DNA of 64,000 bases, taken from positions 62,001 through 126,000 of the forward strand of contig VWZW01000887.1 in NCBI GenBank assembly GCA_013397115.1, read 5' to 3'. Source of the stretch: Edolisoma coerulescens (Eukaryota > Chordata > Aves > Passeriformes > Campephagidae). The notes beneath the pieces were generated by a model. That model worked only from the letters and a program-made list of their open reading frames with translations. It ran no database searches and was not told the origin of the DNA. Below, in pieces: positions 1 through 12,927 of this stretch; the first letter of the stretch is position 1; every line of letters starts with the position of its first letter. Made by a program: the position numbers and the translations under genes.

Positions 1-1506
1 TGTTCAGAAAAAGAAAGCAAAAATCCTTGTGGTGACATGTACATACTCACTTTGGAGAAGATAATCTTTCAGTATGAACAAAATGAGCTAGATAAACATC
101 TCTTCACATTCCAGTAAGTTATGAGCCTCCTCCACTTCAAAGACAACACACAACAGCTGAGTCATATGCAGTATTTACAGGATGTCCACTTGTCCAGTAG
201 AAATGCCCCTACAGAACTTAAATATCTTCAGCCTGAGAGAGAACTACAGACAATCCTCTGATACTGCCACAGCAAACACACAAGATCCAGACACTCACAA
301 ACTTGTGACCTTTATCACAGCCCATCACAGGCTGCTCACCAGTGTGTGGACAACCCTATTTATGGCATCATCAAACCACTGCAAGTTATCCCTTGTCTGA
401 GAGCTTGGAGACCAGCATACCTGAACCATCAAATATCTCATCATTCCTCATGTGGTGCTCATTTTGCTCTAGCAAGACAGACAAATCAGGGTTATCCTCA
501 ACCTGCCTTGGTTTCAGTTCTGATATGGGTATGGGCAACACAAAAGGATATGATGCCATGGTATGAGGAGCCAGTACTGACACACAGCTGACTACTGGTA
601 ATCAGGTTATTTCTATGACAAAAATAGGAACATAAAGAGGATTTTAGCAAAAATGTTTGTTTATGAGCCAGAAATCAAAGTGGAGGAGGGAGCAAAGCAG
701 TTGGGAATGATGAGAGTTTTTACTTTTTACCACTTCTCCCTTTTTAATCCTTTCATTGCCTCCCTGCTGGATAAATGCAACTTGAATTCCTAACTCTATC
801 TTAAAATTGCTTCTTCATTCTTCTCCTTTTGCAAATTTTGGTTCAATCCTGACACTGCCTCATCTGCCTTTTCCACTCCTCCTCTTATAATGCTGCATGA
901 AACCACATGTTTGCAAAGTTCACATCTGGACATGCCACTGGCTCACTCCACATCACCCTGTGTGCCACAACCTGGGAAGCTTCACCTTGTTAACCCAGTA
1001 ACATATATTTGCGTGGAAGCAAGACTTTCTGCAAAACACCACTTTTGATCTAATTTCCCTTGCTATTGCACTGGAATTTTATCTCAACTTAAATATCCTT
1101 TTCTGAACTTACTACTTTGGATTTGGCTTTAAAACATGTTGTGTTAACAAGGGCCCAGCTTGCTGCACAAACTGAGGTTACAATCTTATTGTTATTCAAA
1201 ACTGCAGAGCCATTTTTATGCTTCTAGTGAACAGCATCTAGGTTTTCTCCAAGCTGTTGGTGGAATCGCTGAATAAGACTGTTTCCGAGTCCCTATGAAA
1301 AGTTCCCTATTTGAAGGAAATTCACTACTGCCAATGGTTCTCAGACATTTCTAAGTTTGGGACTTTTAATACAGTAAGAAGTTGCTGTTCAGATAATGTG
1401 TTTCTTCCCTAAAAATAAAAGACTGGGAGATATGAAGAAAAATATATGGCAAACATGAAATCACATTATCTATATACAAACCTTTATCAAACACAACTAA
1501 AAATCT

Positions 1507-1516
1507 GGGGGGGGGG
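1507..1516. repeat. G10 homopolymer run
   Basis: Ten consecutive G residues sit in an otherwise AT-rich stretch. It is a simple mononucleotide run, likely length-polymorphic and prone to sequencing error. No flanking motif gives it a function. Confidence 0.9.
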
Positions 1517-2309
1517 CAAAAAAGCCAGCTAATTCCTTTTAACAGAAGATTACACTGACTGAAATAATTACACTTCTACCCTCTTCAGTCTTTATCAATT
1601 GTATTCACCTTAAAAATTCCTGTAATACTGTCCCTTACTTGTATCAGACTAACCACACTAGAGCTACACAGACCATTCCAGTCATCATTTTTCAATGCTT
1701 ATCCCTTCTTCCCATTTTGAATTTATTCCCATGTCCGGTGATTTTAAAATTAATTCTCAGGGCAAAAATGTCTGGGAATTTCTGGATCCAGCTCTTCAGA
1801 TTCTTTGGTGCAGGTAACCAGATGGGTTGATTTTTAGTGCAGTTCTACTAGGAAAAACATTACCATACTGTCACTAAATATTGACCTCAGCGTACTGTAT
1901 CCTTCTGATTCGATACAACAAGGCTATCCTGTTCTTTTACAAAGAGAAATGAAGTATTTGTTGGAAAGCAAGATGTTTATTGAACAGTCCTGCTTTTTTT
2001 TGCATCAATTCTATCTCCTTTACAGTCTTTATCTAGTACTGGGTCTCAGTCCTTTCTAGTGTCATTCTCCTGAAACATCTAAATTCTTCTATCAGCCATG
2101 GATTTCATTTTTAACTTCCCAGAGAGAATGTCCCTGTTGATTTTTCAGTTATTGAGTGGGAAGAGTGCAGTAGATATTCTGCAAGGTTTCTTCACAACAT
2201 CCCAATCTAATTTATTCACTTCTAATTTTTTCTTCTCAATCAAGTTTGCTCAGAAGATTTTTCCCCAGAGTGATGAAATTCAACATTTCTGAAATGCCAC
2301 ATCAGTGTG

Positions 2310-2528
2310 TTAGCCATCCAAACCAGCATATGCCTCTTCTTTGGGAAGTAGGTCAGGCTCACGGGTCCCTAGGCAACCACCAAATCTCACTTCCTTGATC
2401 AATTCATCTGCATCCCTGTTCATGACGTCTGAAATGGGTTCAGCTGGTATTGTGTGCTGTGGTTTTTGCATTAAAAGATTATTATCTGTTTTTAGCAATG
2501 CTAAGTGAGTTATTATTGGCTGCATCAT
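2310..2528 (-). other. Protein-like open frame, unidentified (possible exon or pseudogene)
   Basis: A 72-codon frame starts at a double ATG and ends in TGA; it stays open for ten more codons upstream before a TAA. Its second half has a normal protein composition, for example PISDVMNRDADELIKEVRF, acidic and free of low complexity, ending PKEEAYAGLDG. I recognise no family. Possible internal acceptors exist on the minus strand (ATTTCAG before the ACGTCATG) and a weak GTGAGA donor, so it might hide part of an exon. Neighbouring sequence on the same strand looks broken by stops. It could equally be an old processed pseudogene or a chance frame. Confidence 0.2.
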
Positions 2529-3528
2529 ATTTCTGGCATATTGAATGGCCCATTTTTAAATATTCCATATCTGCTTTCCCTCTCCTCCCACATACTGCCA
2601 TACAACAGACTAGTTCCCATTGGTCTCTAGTTTTATTTAATGGATTCTTTTCCAGACCTTGATTACCAAATTAATCCTTATGCAGTCAAAACTCAGTGGA
2701 TATGAGTTACTCATCAATTCTTTAATACCATAACATCCAGTTTCATGTCTTTTTTTCTACGCATCCTTTCTAAGAGTCTGGATGAGCACATGAGCAGAGA
2801 GGGAAGTCACAGAGTACACCCCCAGCAAACTACATTGCACTGCACACATGCACTACCAGGGCATTTGGAAGTATGAGAAGTGAACAGGCACCATATAGCA
2901 AGGCAGGGACCAGAAAGCCCCATGACAGAGCTCTGGCTTAGGCCCACGTAAAGCTGCTTCCACTGCGGCTGGTGAGCTCCTTTGCAAGAGTTGCACTGAG
3001 TGCTCAAAGCTGCTGTTCAGTCACAGTAGCCTGACCTGGCACTGGTTCAGCCACTGAAGTATCCCATGAGTTTTATGACCCTCATCACACAAATAGTTCT
3101 CTGAGGGTTCAGCAATACACATTTCTCAAAATCACTGAGAAAATCAGTTCCCTCCTGCTGGTCTCCCACAGCCCATCAGAGCTATGTGAGCAATTTCTCT
3201 CTCACATACTGTGTATTAAGGGATCAATCTGTTCACTGCAAGCTGAAGTCAGTTTGTACATTTGACTTAGCAATAGCACCCAATGCAGTAAATTAAATGT
3301 TAATTCAATGCCTTTATATCTGCTTCTTGTAATGTCAGACATGCTTTGCCTTCCAGTTTGTGAGGTACAGGCTGCTGCATGCAGAGAGCTCTGCAGCCCC
3401 CTGGAACACAGCCCAGAGTTGTGCTTGGGCTCTACTCTTAGGAAAATTTTATTGGTTTATAAGGAAACAGCTCATAACGTGCTGCATACTTTTCTTCCTT
3501 TCTCCTGACAATTATTTTCTGGTTACAG

Positions 3529-3591
3529 CTCAGAACTAAGATGAAAATCAGGACTGTTTTTCTTAACTACATCTAAAGACATCTTGTGCAG
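3529..3591 (+). other. Candidate non-coding exon (63 nt)
   Basis: A long pyrimidine tract (TTTTCTTCCTTTCTCC and further T-rich sequence) leads to TTACAG at 3528. The segment then ends at TGCAG followed by GTAAGA, a near-consensus donor. All three frames contain a stop within the 63 nt, so it cannot be an internal coding exon. It could be a 5' UTR or lncRNA exon, or a pseudo-exon. No promoter is visible next to it on this strand. Confidence 0.2.
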
Positions 3592-6500
3592 GTAAGAGTA
3601 AAAAGCTAAGAAAGTCCAAACTACAAACCTAAAATTAAATTATGATGGAGAGACTAAAGCCAGCTACCAAAACATGGATATTATTGTGTAAAGGTAATAA
3701 TTGTATCACACTCTCTCATACTTACTGTAACTACACCTGTATGATTTTTAAAAAAGTGACATAAATATAAAGAAATTAAACACATATTTCCTGTTGACAT
3801 AGTCCATACTTGGATTTAAAACTGGTGAAAAGAAAAAAAAATAAAAACAAAAATACGTGAAACATAAAGGAAAATGAGAACGACATATTTTTCTAAATAT
3901 TCTGTCAGATGAGTGATGGGCATGAAACAAAATTTTTCTATATTTGGTTGAAAAAAATGTGTCACTTCTGGTTATGTGTCATAAAAGACACAGAGAAGTA
4001 AGGGAAAATTTCTTCATATTGATTAAAACTGGCATTTAGATCCAGTGCCTCAGAGGAGACAACCATGATACACCACCAAATCCAACCACTGACTAACCCT
4101 GGCCATCACCTTCCCCGGCCCAGCTCATGGAGGGAGGGAACAGTCATTCCACACAAGCAATGTCAAGTGACAGCAGTTTTACCTGACACATGCAAATGCA
4201 TCAACAACACAAGTGAAGTAGATGTCACTCAGATCTTCGCTGAGAAAAGCACGAGAAATGTATCTAGATTAACTCCTCACCTCCATAGGACTGCTGCACT
4301 AATCATGGCTTGTCTTAATATCAGCAACTTGAATTAGCTCTCCAAAGCAGCAAGCCAAGAAGCTTAACAGTAAAAGGCATTTAGGGAAAGCTGTTTTCAT
4401 TCCTCCATGTCCCACCAGTTCCAGGGACCAGGGGTTTGGGGCCTTGGCTTCGCTGTGTGGCTGGTGTTCACATAGCTGCAGCCTTAAGACCTGCTGGGCA
4501 TGACAGCCTGCAGACACAGCAGATTTCCATCTGTCTTCATCATCAAGCTGTGGCTGTCAATCCCACCAGCTTCACGGGAAACTTTGGTGTTACCAATCAG
4601 CTTAGCCTACTGTGCACACGCCACACAGCTATAAACCATAAAATTATTGTTTTTACAAGGGCAGTGGATTTAAAATTGCATAAGCCCTTCAACTGAAGAA
4701 ATGGGAGGTTATTGCAGCAACTTAAATACACATGTAAATGGATGAAACCATATGCACCATATCCCATAGGTCTTGGGGTGTATTGGAACCTTGAACCTAC
4801 AATATATATATTTATACCCCAAAGAGAAAAGGTATTCTGTATTTCTCACAGACTGATATATACAGGAACTGTCCTTGGAGCAGCAGTTCACCACACGATT
4901 TCTGAAGCCAGCAACGGCAGCAGCATCTTCTATAGATACAGAGCCATGACAGGTGGGAGAAGCAGACAAGACAAGGTTTCTTTTAGGTGTACAAAGTTTG
5001 TATTTCATTCATGCTATTTCTGAAATGGAATAACATCAGCAAGTAGTCATGAGGCCACAAGTTAGGAAATTACATCATATATTTGGCAATGCCTGCAGGA
5101 TATAAATAAATGTGAACATCAAACCTTTCACAGAAACAGATGCAAAAAGGGATTCATTTGCCCCTGTGCAATTTGCAGTTTGTAACATTTATGTGTGGAT
5201 GTGCAAATTGTTTTTTGCTTCCCAGGAGTCGAGACAGACCTGGCAGAACTGGGCTGCACATTCCCACATGAAGGGCAGTGGGTAACTGTTACAAGACGCG
5301 GAGAATAGCATAGAACCTAACTCAGTACACCAAAAAAGCATAAATTCAAGAATGTATGTAAGGAACCTTTTTCTCTCTCTCCATTTCCCCATTCAGAGTA
5401 GTTACAGAAATTACTCTGAGTGCTACAATTTAGCATGAGTAACCCTTTAAAAAAAATTCTCTGTAGCCAACCTTACAATAGAAACACTCTACCTCCTGTC
5501 TTCCCTTTGGGTTATTTTAAACCCATTTGTGAGTAGTTCAACACCTAGAGCCAGATCCTGCAAAGATAAAAACACAGGAATAATTTTATTATCACAACCT
5601 GTCTTACAGCTCCTTCTCGGAGCAGATGTGCACACGTGCTTCCAGAAAAAGGCATTGTGAATCATATCTGACTTAAATTAGTTCTATACAAACTTTTATT
5701 GCTTCTTCTGCTTTTACAAAATAATGACTGAGCTCCCTGGATGAAGGTAGGCATAGATTACTGAGATCCACGGGACACTGGACCACACTTGTCCAAAACT
5801 ACTGGCATCCTACGCCATTAATTAAAAGGGACAGCCTGGACTCCCTTCTGCTGGGCACTGGAATGAATACAACATCAATTTAGCAGCTATGCAGTTTTCA
5901 GAATAAGGAATTGTGAGTAGACAAACCTACCTGTCAGGCCAAACAATTTGATAAATCTTAATTCATAATAATGCAAAAAAAAAAAAAACCAAAACAACAA
6001 CAACAACAAACCAAAACCAAGAAACCTCTTTGGAAATACTCTCAGCACTTCTCCATGCTGATCTTTAGTGACTTTCCTTCTTCCTTCCCACTCCCACCAG
6101 GGGATAAGCAACAGCCTCGACACGTTGCTGAAGAAAGATGCAAGTGAATCCCACTCCTTCCACTAACATCCTTGCTGGCATGGGGATAGTACTTTCCAAT
6201 GACATTATAAAACAGATTCCAGGCAAAATACTTCATCATAGCTTACTGTCTGGCAACCACAGCAAAATGTAGATGTTTTGGTATGTACTATGCAAATGTA
6301 TACAGAATTAATTCTTGCTGTTCAGCTTCCCACCATCTTGCAACACTGTAAGAGTTTGAGAAATCACCTCAATCTGGACTTAGCACATTAAAGATTTCTA
6401 TTGCTGGTCTTGCCTCCCCATAATTAGCCTTGGGTATTTCAATATGCAAAGTCTTTTCTTCATTCAAGAACTCCAATGTGCTTTAGTACTTCTGCTTAAT

Positions 6501-9055
6501 TATGTTTTGCTATCTTGGATTGTTGACTGTGGAGTGCAATGTACTTTTTACAGGTGAGCAAAGAGAGGGAATTCAGAAATCGAGCAAACCCACCTAAAGC
6601 AGGACCACGACACTGTCATTTTCTTAAATAAATGAGATTAGCACACGTGCTTAACTAGCAGGAGGTGTACACACATGACTTCAGTAAGCCTTCCACAAGT
6701 TAAATCAATAGTGCTCTACAGCAGAAAGGTTCATTGCTCACTTAAGCTTAGCTACTGTTTGAAACAATGCACAGGTTAAATAACTGCAAATTCTAGAAAT
6801 TTCCCAGGAGAGGAGGATTGCTTGTCTATTCTAAGATTTGTTGCATTTCTTTGTCTTTCAGGTACAATTCATAACTATATGCAGAAGTCCTAAGATTTCT
6901 CATAGTTAATTGGCATCATGATCACCTAAAAATAACTATCCTGCAGTATAAAATTAATCTAAACACAGAGAAACAATTTCAAGCAAACGGCAGTCTTGCT
7001 GATTGAGGTTTTACAGATGGTGCAGGGATATTGCTTCCTTGCTTCTAGCACTGCCATAATTTTAAGACACAAATCTAAACACATCTTTATAGTGTTGGCC
7101 ATCGGCCTTCACACATGGCTGCTGTAATCACTCCTATCCTAAATTTTACTTATTTTCCAAAAGGATTTTACTTATTTTGATCACGGCCTCTCACTTATTC
7201 TCTCTCGCAGTGCAGATAGTAAAACACAAATGTTATTCAAACACAGAAATCCTTAAAGTAGATTTCACTGGGGTTAGGGGCTATTTTTAGCCCAGCTAGC
7301 ACAGAGATGCACCGAAGTGTTTACTAGCTTGAACATAGGTCATAAAGTCTGCATTTGTCATTACCAAAGACCACCTGCAGTTTAGATAATTTATGATCAG
7401 TGACAACTGTGTATTACTCTCCAAGAGGCAAATACATTTAACCCGTCTCTATCAGCCATAAAGCTCTTGAATGGACACTGCAGTAGTGGCCTTTGTGGTG
7501 CCTCTCAAGTGTACCTTTCCATCCTTGTGCCTATGGAAACATACAGGGGACTTGCTGCCCTCAGACTTACAGGCTTTTCATGATGCTGAGATCATCAAAA
7601 GGGAAGCCCCAGTTGGACTTGTACGGCCAAAATCCCTCAGGAAACCTCCCAGAAACATCAGGCAAATTATCTGGAAAGCAAAATAAACCCATCTGCAGAA
7701 GATATTGGAAAGAACTCAGACCTAAGAACTGCATATGTTACTGTATATCCGCCACTTCACATTTTATCAATTTCAGTATTATTTCATCTCAAATTAACCT
7801 TGCAGGTAATTATAAGTCCCTTTGAAAAGCCATTTACTTTGCACAGTATTATCAATTATCTCCTCTACTGCCTTTATTACCTATTATGTGTGTATTAGTT
7901 TCCTGTTGTCTGCCATCATGACTATATGTCCCTATGACAAATTCATGAAGAAGTTCCTAAAAGAGTCTCCCGGCCCACCCCTCCTTTACTGACTGTTTAG
8001 GGTAGGAGGCTGAAGCAAGTTGCAAAGGGCAACAAGATCTTAACTGGTCAGGGTTGGACAAAAGAATTCAATCAGAGGTAGTGATTTACAGGATCAGGAC
8101 TCAATTGCTCTATGGTGGCTCTTTTCTGCTCTATTAAACAGTGACTGCATCTCAGGCCAGAAAAGCTGCTCTACAGTTCAGCCCTGTAATAATACAAAGG
8201 ATGGAAGAATGAATTGCATGGTTTTTCAAATCAAAGAAGTTCTCCCTGGGAATACTGCATTATTATATTTGCCGACTGCAATACAAATATGATAAGCTTC
8301 AATTCGTTATTACCCCTGGTTTCCTCTACAGTCAACAGATAAAACTGATGGTCAACAAATAAAGTCACGTGAGGGTTATAATTTGGATTTTGGATTGCCT
8401 AGACTGGGAACAATACAACATTTCTCTATGACTAATTACCACATGAAACAAAACCAAGTTTGGTACTCTTTTTATAAGCCTAATGAATAGAATAGAGCTT
8501 TTGAAGTCAAAACAGTTTCCCATTTTTTCTCCTCTTTACAATCAATTAATGAAAAATAATGCATAGATCATCTTGCATCTAAACCAGGTGCACAGTGTCA
8601 CCTGGAATCCATTCTCTAAGCACAGAAAACAAATCTGAAATCTGACTTTCAAAACAGAATGATCACTCCATTCCCCACCAACTCCAGTTCACCATATAAA
8701 TTATTCTGGATGAATTCTCATTTGTTGTTTGGGTGAACACAAGTCTTCTTGCAATTAATGTCCATGGGAACTCAAGCTTAGTCAGTATCACTTGTCATTT
8801 CTAGATGAATACTAACAGTAATAATTTTACACAGTGAATTAATATCTACCATGTAAATAACTACCATGACCTCCTCAACGTCATTCCTTGGTATACTCTG
8901 AGCAATTAAAAACAGCTACCCTGATGTTATTCCAAACTTTGATGAAGCCAAGGGAAAAGTTTCTATTTATTTCCAAAAATAATAAATTCTTTTAACTATA
9001 TACTCATGGCTTTAAAAATGTTGTCTCTGACTCTGAGTCCTTAATTCATTTGCAA
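3592..9055. other. Non-coding block with old repeat fragments
   Basis: No gene is supported. The 90-103 codon ORFs at 4065-5023 overlap on both strands, have no recognised domain and look like chance. A short phrase at about 5549-5580 (gagccagatcctgcaaag) resembles a worn ancient amniote repeat, but it is too short to classify. An inverted repeat CCAGGTG/CACCTGG lies at 8584-8605. The rest is plain AT-rich sequence. Confidence 0.45.
5975..6020. repeat. Poly(A) run followed by an AAC/AAAC simple repeat
   Basis: An A14 run (5975-5988) passes directly into repeated AAC and CCAAAACC units. This could be the mutated tail of an old retroposed copy on the plus strand, but nothing upstream is recognisable as a retroposon and I see no target-site duplication. 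It may simply be low-complexity expansion. Confidence 0.7.
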
Positions 9056-9503
9056 TCAAAATATTCTTTGCAAAAATACTGGGCAAGACAACCCTGGGGT
9101 TTGCTGCCAGACCACTACAGTCTGCAAGGCTGGGCTTCTGCTTCTCCACCATCTACCACCAACCTGGCAAGCCGTGGGAGAGCTGGCTGTGGATAGGGCT
9201 TTTGGGGCTGGTCTGCTGGATCTTAGTAAGGTGTGGGCCAGCGTATGACTGGGTTTGGCATTTGTGGAGGCAGGAACTTGAAGCGCTGGCTCCACTTCTG
9301 GCTCCATCCCAGGCTGGATGCCCTGGGAATTCAGGCACATGCTGCTGAAACCACCAGGAACTCCTGCTTCTCTGTAAAGAGCTCCTCCAGCTCAGCCTCG
9401 TTAGCCAAAGGACCAAAGCGACTCAAAGATCTCAGGTGCAATGTAGCAACAGATTCAGAGCCGGTGTCTCTCTCAAGCAGGAAGCCCCTACTTGGTTCAT
9501 TTG
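9056..9503 (-). pseudogene. GC-richer protein-like stretch with in-frame stops, unidentified
   Basis: This stretch is clearly richer in GC than its surroundings. On the minus strand, after a T-rich acceptor-like ATTTTTTAG, the frame from about 9503 reads for nearly 60 codons. It includes SNEPSRGFLLERDTGSES and RFGPLANEAELEELFTEK, and then meets a TGA. The same frame continues with a coding-like composition (for example QKPYPQPALPRLARLVVDG) but is cut by three more stops before 9056. Overlapping frames on both strands are also open, which GC-rich composition alone can produce. The pattern fits an aged processed pseudogene or an exon followed by untranslated sequence. I cannot name a parent gene. 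Confidence 0.25.
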
Positions 9504-12500
9504 AGAGCTAAAAAATGACCACTCAGAAATTTTATATCTTAAATGCTTGCGAGAAGCAGCCCATTAGTTAAGATCACACAATACTTGCTGTGTTTTTTTA
9601 AAGAGGGTCACTGCTTTAAAAAGCAAGCTGACACATTCTGCACTGGCTTTATCTTCTAAATGATTTCACATTCTATGCCAAAGTCAGCACATTATAATAA
9701 TCTTGCCCTGGAGTGGAATATGGGAGAAATTATTTATTACAAGTATTCACATACATATGTACTTCTCAAAATAATCTGATGTTTGCTCATAGTAGTAGCT
9801 GGAACAATAAATAGATTAACAACTTATTATCTCTTCTGTGAAGATTATAGTTCTCTGCTCCTTGGCAAACACTTTGGATTGTGCAACAACATTACATTTC
9901 ATTATGCATCACTGTCACATACTTTTGTGCTATGAAGCTCTTGTGTAAGATGTCAAATTTGTTAAAAAAATCTTTGAAGTGAATTAAATTTTAGGCTGTT
10001 TCATTCAATTGCTTATTGATGCTATTAAATATCTTCAAAATCCATGTTCCTGACAATGCAGCTTGAGCTGCAGATGACTTTGAAGAGTTACACTTGTTCA
10101 TAATTCTTGAATTAGCTTACATTGCTGAGCCACATGGAGCCCAAACTTCAGCCTGATTGCACAAGTGATTTAGAAAAACACAAGCAATTGAAATTAAGGA
10201 TGCCAGATTTACCGCAGGGATATTCTGCTGCATTTCCACTGATCTCCATAGCATTTGTTAATAGCAAAGGTCACTTTGCATTCCAGCACGCTTGAACATC
10301 CCCCTAAAGAGCAATGCTTGGGGCTCTGGAGAGCTTCTGAAGACTAACAGAGCAGAGGGGAGGCGAACAAGGACAAGATGTCACTGATGCCTTAAGGTAC
10401 ATCTTCATAAACAATCAGGGAAACTCTTTAGAAAGAGATTGAGTTCTAACAGGTTTTCAGAGATTTGATTCATCAAGAGAAAAAACAGGACACTTGGTGC
10501 TAATTTTGTTAGAACTTACTGATTGCCACTACTATTTAATCAGCATACTTAATGTCATTCATTATGATGAATATTCACTTACTGATGAACAAACCTTCCG
10601 TCGCATTTGTCAGCAATAATCAGTTCTTCAGAGGAAGGCTAAAAGCCTCACAGCCCTCTGATGAACAAGATAAAATATACCAAGATAACCAACAGTAAGA
10701 AACTGAAATTGGCTGTTTAAAGATTATATTCAACTGGCTGATGTACATCTCCTCAGATTTTTATGATGTCTGAGAGATTAAAAGCCCTTTTGGCAGTGTG
10801 ACCTTTGCACGTGTAGGGGTAATCTGTACCTGCTGCACATCAGATCCCTGCCTCTCTTGTCCCCCCAAACTCATTTTCAAGCTTTCAGTTTTGCTCGGCT
10901 AAAGACAAAGGAGGTTCAATGCTATAGAGGTGAACATGCACAGCTCCTGCTGCTTTTGGGGTAGGATCAGAAAAATAGTGCTACTCCCGCATGTTCATAT
11001 TAAAAAAAAGGCAGTAAAACTTGAAAGAAAAACTATGGTAGAGGGATGATGTATTTTGGGAAACAAAACAGCAGATGATCCCAGATTTAGAAGGTTTATC
11101 CCATCATGCAATGAGGCCCCAAATTTCAGGACAGCCCAAGAAAAGCTGCTACAAACCCAGCAGAATCGAGTTCTCCAGCGCAAGTGCAGCAGACCTAGGG
11201 CTCTGATATAACATACAGGGATTAAGCAGTGGCCTTACAATACTCTTTCTGAAGATTAGGGTAAGATTTCTTTCTTAGTTAAGGTAATTATGTCAAGAGT
11301 CAGTCCCATTTCTTCTAGTCATCAATATCTTTATGCACTCTCATTAATATATTTCTAATTTTCTGATTCCTGGGGAAGAGATCCCATTAGGATTTGGTGT
11401 AATGCCTTTTTCTCACACTATCTTATTGTATAACTTGCTGGAGAACGTATTCACCAGGGAATGAAACAGTGAATTTATCTGATGTTCCTGTGTTACTGCC
11501 CTGGAGCAGATGCTCCAGCACAGAAGATTTTCAGATTATCAAGATGGGGTAAGAGGAATGTCATGGCCTCTGGTAGTCTGTGTAGGGACATTTATCAGAA
11601 AGACAACTGGCATAAGACTGCTTTGTTCTCATCCTCTGATCCAACAAAAGGTACTTTAAAAATGTTTTTAAGTAATTAAGTAGAAGGTTATTTCCAAAAT
11701 ACAACAGACTGAGGAATTCGTTCCCCCAGCTGATGAGTTTGTTTTCCTAATGCTGAAATAGACTCAGTAACACAGCATAATCCTTCCTCTTAGCCTCCAC
11801 ATATGCCAGTGGATATTTCCATTAGGGACACAGCTTACAAGGCACTCAAACAAGATGCTGAAATCACAGTTTACAGCCCCAACAAAACATTAGGCTGTTC
11901 TTGAGTCTGTTTTCTTGAGGTCAAGAAAACTTCTTCCCTGCTCTGGTAGGATGGAAACATCTGGGGTATCTCATTTTGACAAGTCACAGAATAATTAAAC
12001 ACTTAAGAAGAAAAATAATCTGTCAGCTTGTGAGGTAGAAGAGATTCACATTTTGTATCTCAAAATGCAATGGTGGCAGAAAGTTGTGCAAACATTAATG
12101 AAATTTCAGACTGCAATTCTGTGGTTGTGAACAAGAAATTGTACCTTTTATCTAACAACAAATAAATGCAACTCGTGCAGGAAAGGAAAAAAGTCTTACA
12201 TGAGAAAACAAGCAGCAAGGGAAATTAGTCTGTAAAACTTCATTCTTAAGATTCTTATGCATCTGGCACGGGTCAAGCACTAGAAAAGACGCATGAAGGA
12301 GAAAGGTTGCAATGGGCATCCGTGTCGCCACAGCTCTGGAATGCTGCAGTGTACGTTTAAAGAAAGCCTTTCTGAGAATTGCAGGACCCACATGGCACGG
12401 TGCACACATGGTGCATAGTATGGCATTAACTGAGGGGAGGATCTGAACACGGAAAACATCTGCATCTTCTCCTTTTTACATGGCTACAATGTCTCCTTCA

Positions 12501-12849
12501 CAAGGGAATTAGGTGCCCCATCTGCATCAGAGCTAGCGCTGGCCAATACACAATTTTCCTCTGGAAAGGATTTTTTTCTAAGGACAAAAGCTGCTTTGAG
12601 AGTTGAACTTGAAGCTATTCTGCTCACAATGTACTTCAGTAACTTTTTTTTAAAATCAGCTCTGATACAGTTTTCCTGAGTTTTATCTTATTATGGTAAT
12701 ATTTGCATTTTTTCAATGTGCTTTCAGTGTTGAAAAGCCACAAGTAGGTGAACAAAACTGATCATGTATATAAGTACCATGAGAGACCTGACAAAAATAA
12801 CATTTATACAGAAAGGAGGCACCCACAGGACATATACACGTGGGTTTAC

Positions 12850-12927
12850 CCATTTCACTGTGCATGACTTGGTTGTGTAAGACATATTCTACATCAGCTT
12901 CTGCCCTGACTTTGTTCACATCAAACC
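12850..12927 (-). other. Weak coding-exon candidate (78 nt, symmetric phase)
   Basis: On the minus strand a pyrimidine-rich AATCTTCTTACCAG precedes the segment, and GTAAAC follows it. The 78 nt are a multiple of three and stay open in one frame, giving FDVNKVRAEADVEYVLHN and then QVMHSEM, a composition typical of real protein. Its phase is two leading bases and one trailing base. It therefore does not join directly to the 35-kb exon candidate, which ends on a codon boundary; another exon would be needed between them. The whole 94-codon frame around it is open, so chance is possible. No family is recognised. Confidence 0.2.

Larger units (their letters stand above)
1..3528. other. Non-coding AT-rich block
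   Basis: No gene or intact mobile element is recognisable here, apart from the open frame at 2310-2528. The sequence is AT-rich and CpG-poor, with a G10 run near 1.5 kb. Stops are frequent in all six frames, and the short ORFs at 182-591 overlap each other on both strands, as chance ORFs do. It is probably intergenic or part of a long intron of the minus-strand gene that starts at 48 kb. Confidence 0.5.

Noticed and set aside
11510..11575. Plus-strand segment with an open frame before a GTAAGAG donor
   Set aside because: The acceptor side is weak and the exon is very short. Typical of chance splice-like pairs.
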